Source of the DNA: Methylotenera sp.
Lineage (GTDB): Bacteria; Pseudomonadota; Gammaproteobacteria; Burkholderiales; Methylophilaceae
DNA length: 64,000 bases
Reading direction: 5' to 3'
NCBI RefSeq assembly: GCF_029945705.1
Contig: NZ_JAQSDC010000040.1
Coordinates: 1-64,000, forward strand
Below the pieces are notes generated by a model. It made no database searches, had not been told where the DNA came from, and saw nothing but the letters and a program-made list of their open reading frames with translations. Within the stretch, counting starts at the first letter, position 1. The number at the start of each line of letters is the position of its first letter. Of the stretch, positions 55,082-64,000 are shown one piece after another. The translations under genes were made by a program, and so were the position numbers.

Positions 55082-55921
55082 TTATGTCTGTTGCTTAATA
55101 ATGTCAGTTGGCTTAGTTTTGCCAGGTTTCAAAACACTGGGTTTTGAAATGCTAGGTTTCAAAGTACTTGGTTTTAAAATTGTTGTATCCAAATCCTTAC
55201 TTTCTGCGACGGGCTTCACTTGCACTGGCTTACGCACTGCGAACCCATTGGGGTAGCGCAAATCGGCATAAGTCACTTTCATATTCAGGCCTGCAATTGT
55301 GCGGCTATAGACACTGACAAACTTTTCTAATCTTGGCTGCATTTCTATGCGTCCTAGCTCTACCACCATGCCATTTGTTGTTGTCACTTCCCAAGCACGT
55401 CTTGGCGTAAGGGCTAAATTTGCGATGTCTAAATTAGCCGTTTTCAATATTTTGCTAAACTCACCGTACTGAGATGCCACTTCAATCACGCCGTCACCTG
55501 GCCCGTAAAACATGGGTAAATCACTACCAGAAGCTGCATGAAACAACTCACCATGTGTGTTCACTAATGCAATCGTTCCCCAACGCGCCAACGCTTGATG
55601 CTCTTCGATCATCACTTCTAAAGTATCTGGCCAGCGACGACGCAAACTCACATTGCGTGCCCAAGGTAACTTTTCAAAAGCATTACGCGCTTTTACTAAA
55701 TCCAATGTAAAAAAATTACCTTTTAGGTGCTTAGCGACAATCAGCTTAATTTGCTCACGATTCACGTGGCTAAGCTCGCCATCAACCTTCACTTCACGTA
55801 ATGGAAAAATTGGTAAATGCACCACGGCAAAGAGCGCCGCATAGAGCATCACCACCACGCTCAAAGCAAAGAGTAGGCTCGCAATCCAATTTAGCAATGT
55901 AGGTTTATCCCACATCCGCAA
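55082..55921 (-). CDS. ftsQ: Cell division protein FtsQ with repetitive C-terminal tail
   Basis: POTRA/FtsQ domain; RYPNGFAVR; tail [23 protein letters not shown]. Confidence 0.95.
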   Translation of the reverse strand: MRMWDKPTLLNWIASLLFALSVVVMLYAALFAVVHLPIFPLREVKVDGELSHVNREQIKLIVAKHLKGNFFTLDLVKARNAFEKLPWARNVSLRRRWPDTLEVMIEEHQALARWGTIALVNTHGELFHAASGSDLPMFYGPGDGVIEVASQYGEFSKILKTANLDIANLALTPRRAWEVTTTNGMVVELGRIEMQPRLEKFVSVYSRTIAGLNMKVTYADLRYPNGFAVRKPVQVKPVAESKDLDTTILKPSTLKPSISKPSVLKPGKTKPTDIIKQQT

Positions 55922-56843
55922 GCTCCAAAATACGTACCACTAACTGCTCAAAACTAATACCTGTCGCTTTTGCCGCCATCGGCACCAAACTGTGGTCTGT
56001 CATCCCTGGACTTGTATTCACTTCTAAAAAGTAATGATCTCCCGCGTCGTCCATTAAGAAATCCACACGTCCCCAACCACGGCAGCCTATTGCTCTAAAC
56101 GCCTGCAAAGCCTCTTGCTGAATTTGTGCTTCTTTCTCTGCGCTTAATCCGCAAGGGCATAAATACTCAGTGTCGTTACGTAAATATTTCGCTTCAAAAT
56201 CATAAAATTCATTTTTTGGCACAATACGAATAATGGGCAGCGCTTGATAACCACCTTTACCATCACCAATAATGCCCACGGTATATTCACCGCCATTGAT
56301 AAATTTTTCAGCAATCACCAATGGATCCGCTTCTGCGGCAATTTTATAAGCTGCTTCTAAACCACCCGCTTGTTTTACCTTGCTAATGCCGATGCTAGAA
56401 CCTTCATTCGCTGGCTTCACAAACAACGGCAAACCTAATTCTTTCTCGATTACGTCAAAGTCACTCGTAGCTGTCACCAACTCAAAGTCTGGTGTAATAA
56501 CGTTCATCGCGCGCCACAATAATTTTGTGCGCCATTTGTCCATGCCAATGGCTGAGGCCATGACACCACTACCCGTATATGGGATGTGCAACATTTCAAG
56601 TGCGCCTTGTATGCAACCATCCTCACCAAAACGTCCATGCAAATTAATAAATACATGGTCAAATACTTCTAAGTCATGCAGTGGCTTATCGCGTGGGTCA
56701 AAGCCATGTGCATCAATCCCTTGCGCTTGCAATGCTGCTAACACCGCGCCTCCACTTTTTAGCGATACTTCGCGCTCACCTGATTTTCCACCAAGCAATA
56801 CCGCTACTTTTCCAAATTTCTTACTTAAACTGTTGTCATTCAT
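55905..56843 (-). CDS. ddl: D-alanine--D-alanine ligase
   Basis: [32 protein letters not shown]. Confidence 0.97.
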   Translation of the reverse strand: MNDNSLSKKFGKVAVLLGGKSGEREVSLKSGGAVLAALQAQGIDAHGFDPRDKPLHDLEVFDHVFINLHGRFGEDGCIQGALEMLHIPYTGSGVMASAIGMDKWRTKLLWRAMNVITPDFELVTATSDFDVIEKELGLPLFVKPANEGSSIGISKVKQAGGLEAAYKIAAEADPLVIAEKFINGGEYTVGIIGDGKGGYQALPIIRIVPKNEFYDFEAKYLRNDTEYLCPCGLSAEKEAQIQQEALQAFRAIGCRGWGRVDFLMDDAGDHYFLEVNTSPGMTDHSLVPMAAKATGISFEQLVVRILELADVG

Positions 56844-56846
56844 ACC

Positions 56847-57740
56847 CTAATATTCCCCAATGACTTTTACTTCTTGTTGCAATGCCACGCCCTGTTTCTC
56901 TAACACGGTTTCGCGCATATGTTTAATCAACAACTCAATATCTAGCGCGTTTGCATCGCCAATATTCACAATAAAATTGGCGTGCTTTTCTGAAACCTGC
57001 GCACCACCAATGATGTAACCTTTCAAACCACTGGCTTCTACCAGCCTTGCGGCATAATCACCTTGTGGGTTTCTAAACGTTGAGCCTGCACTTGGTAAAT
57101 TAAGCGGCTGTGAAGCTAATCTTGTCGCCAATAAATCTTTAATCTTTTTTGCTGACTCATGCGCATCGCCTGCTTTTAATGCTAACCAGGCCGCAATAAA
57201 CCACTCGCCCACCACGGGCATATCGACATGGCGATAACTTGCCATAAACTCTGCCGCAGCACGTTTATTTAACTCACCTTGACGGTTAATCGTAGTCACA
57301 CTATTCACGACATTCCAAGTTTCTGTGCCGTAACAACCAGCATTCATTGCTAGCGCACCGCCCAAAGTACCTGGAATACCGGCAAAGAATTCCGCACCTT
57401 GTTTGGCTTCTTTCGCGCAAAATTTAGCCAACTTGCCGCAGGTCACGCCTGCCTCGGCGTACACCAAGTCGCCATCCATCTTCAAGCCAGTTAAAACGTT
57501 ATGCATGATGATGACCGTGCCGCGTATGCCGCCATCTCGCACTAATAAGTTAGATCCTAAGCCAACAAAGTGGATGGCTTGATTCGTCTCAATATTTCTT
57601 AAAAACGCCTGTAAATCTTCCAAGTCTGCTGGAATGTAGAGTTGATCTGCCTTACCACCCACGCGCCAGCTGGTATAGCGAGCCATAGGCTCGTTTAATA
57701 ACAACTTTCCAGTGTGTTGTTGAGTGGTAGCCATCATCAC
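56847..57740 (-). CDS. murB: UDP-N-acetylmuramate dehydrogenase
   Basis: TSWRVGGKAD; GIPGTLGGALAMNAGCYG. Confidence 0.97.
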   Translation of the reverse strand: MMMATTQQHTGKLLLNEPMARYTSWRVGGKADQLYIPADLEDLQAFLRNIETNQAIHFVGLGSNLLVRDGGIRGTVIIMHNVLTGLKMDGDLVYAEAGVTCGKLAKFCAKEAKQGAEFFAGIPGTLGGALAMNAGCYGTETWNVVNSVTTINRQGELNKRAAAEFMASYRHVDMPVVGEWFIAAWLALKAGDAHESAKKIKDLLATRLASQPLNLPSAGSTFRNPQGDYAARLVEASGLKGYIIGGAQVSEKHANFIVNIGDANALDIELLIKHMRETVLEKQGVALQQEVKVIGEY

Positions 57741-57742
57741 GT

Positions 57743-59161
57743 TTACTGCACTCCCACTTCCAAAACACTTGCGGCTAAGATTCTGGTTTTTTCTGCCACA
57801 TGCCCTATCGAACCAGCGCCCATCACAATCACTACATCGTTGGGTTGCGCCATGTTGAGAATTGCCTCTGGCAACTCATCCGTCGTTTCTACAAATAACG
57901 GCTCAACTTTGCCTGCAATGCGAATTGAGCGAATTAACGAACGCGTGTCTGCTGCCACAATAGGTGCTTCACCTGCTGAGTAAACTTCTGTGAGCAATGC
58001 CACATCAGTACTTGAAAGCACGCGCACGAAATCTTCAAAACAATCACGTGTACGCGTATAACGATGCGGCTGAAATGCCATCACTAATCGGCGGTTTGGA
58101 AAAGCCGCGCGTGCAGCGGCTATGACCGCTTGCATCTCGACTGGATGATGCCCATAATCATCAATCAAGGTAAACGCACCGCCGCCTTTAACTGCAATTT
58201 CGCCGTAGCGCTCAAAACGTCTGCCCACACCTTTAAAGTCTTTTAATGCTTTAATAATTGCCGCGTCAGGTACATTCAACTCGCTGGCAATCGCAATCGC
58301 CGCAAGCGCATTGAGTACATAATGATTGCCTGGCAGATTCAAGGTCACATCAAACTCTGTTACCACGCCATTGATGCGTTGCGCCGTGAAATGCATTTTT
58401 CCGTCATCTGCACGTACGTTGATAGCTCTAACCCGCGCATCTTCACTAAAGCCATAAGTCATCACGGGCTTAGTCACGCGAGGCAGAATCTCGCGAATAT
58501 TGGCATCGTCGATACAAACCACTGCCATACCCCAAAACGGTAATTGCTGTAAAAATTCTACAAACGCGCTTTTTAACTTATCAAAGCTGTGCTCGTAAGT
58601 ATCCATGTGGTCTTGGTCGATATTGGTCACTACCGCCATGACGGGTGTGAGGTGCAAGAACGAAGCATCGGATTCATCTGCTTCTGCCACAATGTATTCA
58701 CCAGTACCTAATTTGGCGTTAGCATTGGCTGCTTCTAATTTGCCGCCAATCACAAAAGTTGGATCCATACCCGCTTCAGCCAAAATACTGGCAATCAAGC
58801 TAGTTGTGGTCGTTTTGCCGTGCGTACCTGCAACTGCGATACCTTGCCTAAAGCGCATTAACTCAGCTAACATCAACGCACGTGGCACTACAGGAATATT
58901 TTTTGCACGCGCCGCTTTGACCTCTGGGTTTTCTTCATTCACAGCGCTTGAAACCACGACAACATCAGCATCACCTAGATTTTCTGCCACATGTCCTTGA
59001 TGCACGATTGCGCCAAAACTTTCTAAACGTTTAGTCGTGCCATTACTGGCTAAATCAGAGCCTGAAACTTTGAAGTCTAGGTTAATCAGCACTTCAGCAA
59101 TGCCGCTCATACCAGAGCCGCCGATACCGACAAAATGTATGTTTTTAACTTTATGTTTCAT
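57743..59161 (-). CDS. murC: UDP-N-acetylmuramate--L-alanine ligase
   Basis: [29 protein letters not shown]. Confidence 0.98.
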   Translation of the reverse strand: MKHKVKNIHFVGIGGSGMSGIAEVLINLDFKVSGSDLASNGTTKRLESFGAIVHQGHVAENLGDADVVVVSSAVNEENPEVKAARAKNIPVVPRALMLAELMRFRQGIAVAGTHGKTTTTSLIASILAEAGMDPTFVIGGKLEAANANAKLGTGEYIVAEADESDASFLHLTPVMAVVTNIDQDHMDTYEHSFDKLKSAFVEFLQQLPFWGMAVVCIDDANIREILPRVTKPVMTYGFSEDARVRAINVRADDGKMHFTAQRINGVVTEFDVTLNLPGNHYVLNALAAIAIASELNVPDAAIIKALKDFKGVGRRFERYGEIAVKGGGAFTLIDDYGHHPVEMQAVIAAARAAFPNRRLVMAFQPHRYTRTRDCFEDFVRVLSSTDVALLTEVYSAGEAPIVAADTRSLIRSIRIAGKVEPLFVETTDELPEAILNMAQPNDVVIVMGAGSIGHVAEKTRILAASVLEVGVQ

Positions 59162-59170
59162 GTTTTTGCG

Positions 59171-60238
59171 CTAAAGCGCTACCTCCATACAAATTTTCGC
59201 TACACTTGCGGTCGCTTCTGGTTTGCCTAATGCTCGCGCTTTAATCGCCATATCCAAGCATTTTTCGCGGCTTAAATCCTTTAACAAAGCCACTACTTTT
59301 GGTACTGTAAACTGTGGTTGCGGTAGCAAAATCGCCGCACCCGCATCTGATAAATATCTTGCGTTAGAAGTTTGGTGGTCATCCACAGCATGTGGAAATG
59401 GCACTAATACACTCGCCACGCCAACAGCAGAAAGCTCTGCAACAGTCAGGGCTCCTGCACGACAAATCACTACATCAGCCCATGCGTACATATCAGCCAT
59501 GTTATTGATAAAGGCTTTCGCATCGGCACTTACACCAGCGGCTTGATAGTTGGCTTGTAGCGTCGCAATATGCTTTTCGCCCGCTTGATGCACGACTTGC
59601 GGACGATTTTCAAGTGCAATTTCAGCAAGCGCTTTAGGTATCACTTCATTCAAAGCTTGAGCCCCCAAGCTACCGCCTACAACCAACATGCGTAAAGCGC
59701 CTGTATTAAGTCTATTTTCAGGTGCTGCAACTTGAGTAATATCTGCGCGCACTGGGTTACCTACTAGCTGAGCTTTGTTACCGAATGCATTTGGAAATGC
59801 AGCCAACACACGCGTTGCAAACACCGCTAATACTTTATTGGTTAAGCCAGCAATTGAATTCTGCTCATGTATCACCAATGGCTTGCCTAATAATTTAGCC
59901 ATCAAACCACCTGGGAATGCGGCAAAGCCGCCCATACCCAACACTACATTTGGCTGATGTTGACGAATCGCTGAAATACTTTGTGTAAATGCTTTTGCCA
60001 ATTTAACTGGCAGCAACACCCAACCCATTACGCCGTTGCCGCGCACGCCACGCATAGTAATCATGGCTTTTTCATAGCCTTTATTTTCAGTCAGGCGATT
60101 TTCCATACCGCCTTCGGTGCAGAGCCACACAATATTCCAGCCTAGATTTTTCAAATAATCAGCCACAGCCATTGCAGGGTAAACATGACCACCCGTGCCA
60201 CCAGCCATCACCATTAATGTTTTCACTGGCGTACTCAT
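59171..60238 (-). CDS. murG: UDP-N-acetylglucosamine--undecaprenyl-PP-MurNAc-pentapeptide GlcNAc transferase
   Basis: MAGGTGGHVYPAMAVA; HEQNSIAGLTN. Confidence 0.98.
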   Translation of the reverse strand: MSTPVKTLMVMAGGTGGHVYPAMAVADYLKNLGWNIVWLCTEGGMENRLTENKGYEKAMITMRGVRGNGVMGWVLLPVKLAKAFTQSISAIRQHQPNVVLGMGGFAAFPGGLMAKLLGKPLVIHEQNSIAGLTNKVLAVFATRVLAAFPNAFGNKAQLVGNPVRADITQVAAPENRLNTGALRMLVVGGSLGAQALNEVIPKALAEIALENRPQVVHQAGEKHIATLQANYQAAGVSADAKAFINNMADMYAWADVVICRAGALTVAELSAVGVASVLVPFPHAVDDHQTSNARYLSDAGAAILLPQPQFTVPKVVALLKDLSREKCLDMAIKARALGKPEATASVAKICMEVAL

Positions 60239-61398
60239 GCTGGCAGACCTTTTTGCAAGCGACGGTTCTCAAAATCAATTCTGAGCATGATGGCCATCGC
60301 GATACAGTTAGCTAATATGCCGCTGCCGCCAAATGAAAGTAGCGGCAAGGTCAGCCCTTTTGTTGGCAACAGTCCCATATTCACACCCATATTAATGATG
60401 CCTTGCACGCCCATCCAAACACCTATACCTTGCGATAACAGCGCTGCAAAATAACGCTCATTGGCGATAGATTCCTTGGCGATACCAAACGAGCGAATGA
60501 CTATCCATGAGAACAAGGCAATCACGCCTAACACGCCAACAAAACCCAATTCTTCAGCAATCACTGCTAATAAAAAGTCGGTATGCGCTTCTGGCAAGTA
60601 GAGCAATTTTTCTACGCTAGCGCCTAAACCTACGCCAAACCATTCTCCACGCCCAAATGCAATCAGCGCATGTGAAAGTTGGTAGCCTTTTCCATATGGA
60701 TCAGCCCATGGATCCATAAAGCCAATGACGCGTTCTAGGCGATACGGCGAGCTCCAAATCAAGAAGACAAATCCGACTACTAGCAATACCAGCAAGCCCG
60801 CAAAAATACGTCCGTTGATACCGCCTAACCATAAAATGGAAATCGAGATGGCAGCGATTACCGCAAATGCACCGAAGTCTGGCTCGCGTAATAGCAATCC
60901 ACCTACTACCAGCATCACCATTAACATTGGGAAGAAGCCGTGTCTAAAACTATCCATCACCGCAGCTTTGCGCACGGTATAGTCGGCAACGTACATGGCT
61001 GCAAACAGTTTCATAAACTCAGAGGGTTGTGGGTTAATCACAAATAAACGCAACCAGCGCCGACTTCCACCCGCTTTTAAGCCTATGCCTGGAATCAGTA
61101 CCAATATCAGCAATGCCAAACCAATCAAAAACAGATAGGGCGCCATTTTTTGCCACCAAACGATAGGTATGTTAAATGCCACAAATGCTGCGCTTAGCGC
61201 CACCACCATAAATATGGCCTGATGCACTAAGTAGTAACTACTGTTATAACCTACGCCTTTGTCGGCCTCAGCAATGGCAATGGAAGCTGAGTACACCATC
61301 ACTAAACCGATACCTAGCAAGCATAGGACTACCCAAAGTAAACCTTGGTCGTAACTTGGGGAGTTAATACGATCGCGATTGAGCATGGCAGTAATCAT
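60235..61398 (-). CDS. ftsW: Lipid II polymerase/flippase-family division protein FtsW
   Basis: SEDS multi-TM; PLLSFGGSGILANC; EAHTDFLLAVIAEELGF. Confidence 0.98.
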   Translation of the reverse strand: MITAMLNRDRINSPSYDQGLLWVVLCLLGIGLVMVYSASIAIAEADKGVGYNSSYYLVHQAIFMVVALSAAFVAFNIPIVWWQKMAPYLFLIGLALLILVLIPGIGLKAGGSRRWLRLFVINPQPSEFMKLFAAMYVADYTVRKAAVMDSFRHGFFPMLMVMLVVGGLLLREPDFGAFAVIAAISISILWLGGINGRIFAGLLVLLVVGFVFLIWSSPYRLERVIGFMDPWADPYGKGYQLSHALIAFGRGEWFGVGLGASVEKLLYLPEAHTDFLLAVIAEELGFVGVLGVIALFSWIVIRSFGIAKESIANERYFAALLSQGIGVWMGVQGIINMGVNMGLLPTKGLTLPLLSFGGSGILANCIAMAIMLRIDFENRRLQKGLPA

Positions 61399-62777
61399 GC
61401 TAGCTCCTTCAGGCTGGTTTTTAATGCAGTCACCGCTGCCACAAACACCTCTGCACGATGTACGTAATTTTTAAACATATCAAAACTTGCGCAGGCAGGT
61501 GACAGCAACACGGCTTCATCTGCTTTGGCTAACTTTTTGGCAATGTTGACCGCCTCAGGCAAATCAATGGCTTGATAAAGCGGGATATTCGTTGGAATCA
61601 ATACAGCCTCAATTAACGGTGCATCGCGACCAATCAACACTACAGCGCTTGCGTTCTCGGCTACTGCAGCTGCAAGCGGCGTAAAGTCTTGGCCTTTACC
61701 ATCGCCACCAGCGATTAACACTACTTTTTGCGCTAAGCCATTAAGTGCCGCGCAAGTGGCACCGACGTTAGTACCTTTTGAATCATCGTAATAATCTACG
61801 TTATCAATATTGGCAACCCACTCAACGCGATGTGGCAAACCCTTAAAATTATAAAGGGTTTGAATGATGTGGGCATAATCAACGCCTATGCCGCGGCACA
61901 GAGCAACCACCGCCAAAGCATTCGCTGCATTATGTAAGCCAACTATTTTCAAATCTTGCAAGTTGATAAGTTCTTTATCGCCTTCGCAAAGCCATGTATC
62001 GCCATCCACCTGCTTTAAGCCGTATGAATTTTCCTCGCTGTTATTATCATTGCCATCGTCCAAGCCAAATGTCACCTGAGTTAATTTTGGACGCGCCATC
62101 ATCATGCTCCACGCGTCATCGCGATTAAGCACTTGCAGCTTAGCATTGTAGAAAATTCGCGCTTTCGCAATGGCGTAATCTTGAAAGCTTGCGTATCTAT
62201 CCATGTGGTCTTCAGATAAATTCAGCATAGTGGCAGCATCAATCTGCAGGTTACTTGTCGTTTCCAACTGAAAGCTAGAAAGCTCAAGTACGTAAACATC
62301 AGGTATTTCCATCATGAGCGCATCTAGCACTGGCAATCCAATATTGCCCGCTACAATGGTTTTCAAACCCGCTGCTTTACAGATTTCACCGACTAAAGTC
62401 GTGACCGTTGTTTTGCCATTCGCGCCAGTAATGGCAATCACTTTCGCGCTAGCTGGCCGATATTGCGCAAACAATTCAACATCGCCCACAACACTTACGC
62501 CGCGCTGAATAGCCGCTTGAATTTCAGGCTCGCTTAAAGGCACACCAGGGCTGGCAACAATTAAGTCAACATTAGCAAAACTAACTGCTTTAAATGCGCC
62601 AATGTAAATAGTCACTTGTGGCAACTCTGCTTTTAAAACATCCAAACCCGGAGGATTTTCACGCGTATCGGCCACAGACAAAAGTGCGCCCTGCGTGGCA
62701 AGCCAGCGCAAGGAAGATAGACCCGTTTCACCAAGGCCTAGCACTAATACTTTTTTGTCTTTTAGGGCGATTTTCAT
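61395..62777 (-). CDS. murD: UDP-N-acetylmuramoyl-L-alanine--D-glutamate ligase
   Basis: VLGLGETGLSSLRWL; ITGANGKTTVTTLVGEI. Confidence 0.98.
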   Translation of the reverse strand: MKIALKDKKVLVLGLGETGLSSLRWLATQGALLSVADTRENPPGLDVLKAELPQVTIYIGAFKAVSFANVDLIVASPGVPLSEPEIQAAIQRGVSVVGDVELFAQYRPASAKVIAITGANGKTTVTTLVGEICKAAGLKTIVAGNIGLPVLDALMMEIPDVYVLELSSFQLETTSNLQIDAATMLNLSEDHMDRYASFQDYAIAKARIFYNAKLQVLNRDDAWSMMMARPKLTQVTFGLDDGNDNNSEENSYGLKQVDGDTWLCEGDKELINLQDLKIVGLHNAANALAVVALCRGIGVDYAHIIQTLYNFKGLPHRVEWVANIDNVDYYDDSKGTNVGATCAALNGLAQKVVLIAGGDGKGQDFTPLAAAVAENASAVVLIGRDAPLIEAVLIPTNIPLYQAIDLPEAVNIAKKLAKADEAVLLSPACASFDMFKNYVHRAEVFVAAVTALKTSLKELA

Positions 62778-62803
62778 ATTGATGTATTTAATAAGCTGCC
62801 TAT

Positions 62804-63907
62804 TTATCTCAATTTCAAACTAGCTAAACCAATCAACACCAACATCATGCTGATAATCCAAAAGCGCACGACGACTTGTGTTTCTTTCCAACCTTTTTCT
62901 TCGTAGTGGTGATGCAATGGTGCCATTAAGAAAATGCGACGTCCGACGCCATATCTCCTTTTGGTGTACTTGAAATACATCACTTGCACCGCTACCGAGA
63001 AGGTTTCCACCACAAACACGCCACCCATAATGAATAAAATGACTTCTTGACGAACAATGACTGCAACAATACCCAACGCTGCACCTAATGCCAGTGCGCC
63101 CACGTCGCCCATAAACACCTCGGCTGGATAAGCGTTAAACCACAAGAAACCAAGACCAGCACCAGCCATGGCGGCACAAAACACCATTAACTCACCTGCG
63201 CCCGCAACATACGGCACACCTAGGTATTTTGAAAAGTACAAATGCCCAGCTACGTAAGCAAAAATGCCCAATGCTCCCGCCACCATAACGGTTGGCAGAA
63301 TTGCCAAGCCGTCTAAACCATCAGTTAAATTCACAGCATTGCTGCTACCCACCACCACTAAATAGGTCAGCACGATAAAACCTACTGCGCTTAAAGGCAG
63401 TACTAGGTGCTTAAAGAATGGAACGATAAGTGTAGTTTCCACAGACGTGGTAGAGGTTTTGTACAAAAATACCGCTACAGCGATGCCAATCAAGCTTTGC
63501 CAAAAGAACTTCGCTTTTGCAGATAAGCCTTTTGGATTTTTGTAAACCACTTTACGGTAATCATCTACCCAACCCACAGCGCCAAAACCTAGTGTTGTCG
63601 CTAACACAACCCATACAAAACGATTACTTAAATCTGCCCAGAGAATGGTAGAGATTGCAATTGCAACCAGTATCAAGGCTCCGCCCATGGTTGGGGTTCC
63701 AGTTTTAATCAAATGCGTTTGTGGACCGTCATCACGTACCGCTTGACCGACTTTATACTCAGTCAGTTTGCGTATCATGCTTGGACCAACGATAAATGAA
63801 ATCGCTAAAGCAGTTAGTGTGGCTAATACAGCACGCAAAGTGATGTAATTGAATACATGGAATCCACGAATATCGTGTGACAGCCATTGTGCTAATGTAA
63901 GTAACAT
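62804..63907 (-). CDS. mraY: Phospho-N-acetylmuramoyl-pentapeptide transferase
   Basis: [38 protein letters not shown]. Confidence 0.99.
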   Translation of the reverse strand: MLLTLAQWLSHDIRGFHVFNYITLRAVLATLTALAISFIVGPSMIRKLTEYKVGQAVRDDGPQTHLIKTGTPTMGGALILVAIAISTILWADLSNRFVWVVLATTLGFGAVGWVDDYRKVVYKNPKGLSAKAKFFWQSLIGIAVAVFLYKTSTTSVETTLIVPFFKHLVLPLSAVGFIVLTYLVVVGSSNAVNLTDGLDGLAILPTVMVAGALGIFAYVAGHLYFSKYLGVPYVAGAGELMVFCAAMAGAGLGFLWFNAYPAEVFMGDVGALALGAALGIVAVIVRQEVILFIMGGVFVVETFSVAVQVMYFKYTKRRYGVGRRIFLMAPLHHHYEEKGWKETQVVVRFWIISMMLVLIGLASLKLR

Positions 63908-64000
63908 TTAGTGTCCCTCTCCACTTTTTACAGTTGAACTTTTTATTATAATTTCATCCACCACACGCTCCATCGCCATAAAGCGTGAGCCTTTCACCAA
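63908..64000 (-). CDS. murF: C-terminus of UDP-N-acetylmuramoyl-tripeptide--D-alanyl-D-alanine ligase (truncated by window edge)
   Basis: Reverse-strand translation LVKGSRFMAMERVVDEIIIKSSTVKSGEGH* matches the MurF KGSR..ME.. C-terminus and dcw order. Confidence 0.88.
   Translation of the reverse strand: MVKGSRFMAMERVVDEIIIKSSTVKSGEGH

Overview
AT-rich chromosomal window that looks like a betaproteobacterial methylotroph (Methylophilaceae/Methylotenera-like; inferred from gene content and protein flavour, not searched). Most of it is housekeeping: rnfABCDGE-nth, secA, hppA/ppa, a tkt-gap-pgk-pyk/purC central-carbon block, argA-argB-slmA, cca, lpxC, and a reverse-strand dcw division/cell-wall cluster (murF-mraY-murD-ftsW-murG-murC-murB-ddl-ftsQ-ftsA-ftsZ). 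The most interesting accessory locus is at 18.8-21.8 kb: an ECF sigma factor, a small soluble zinc-binding-type anti-sigma factor, a signal-peptide-bearing Cys-repeat peptide, a DUF692 (MNIO) enzyme and a DUF2063 protein. This matches the layout of the recently described HvfABC/bufferin RiPP metallophore systems. Here the core motif is a variant ([DE]G[KSN]CS rather than EGKCG), and a 15-bp near-perfect inverted repeat brackets the start codon of the maturase. Other points of interest: an XRE-type HTH fused in frame to N-acetylglutamate synthase (ArgA), a LigE-like periplasmic ATP-dependent DNA ligase, a low-complexity Ala-Pro-Glu lipoprotein encoded by an 18-bp tandem repeat, an insertion repeat in BamC, a KPS-repeat tail on FtsQ, a double-hairpin intergenic repeat at 42.03-42.11 kb, and a possible IS end truncating a gene at the left edge. 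No tRNA, rRNA or CRISPR array was recognised.
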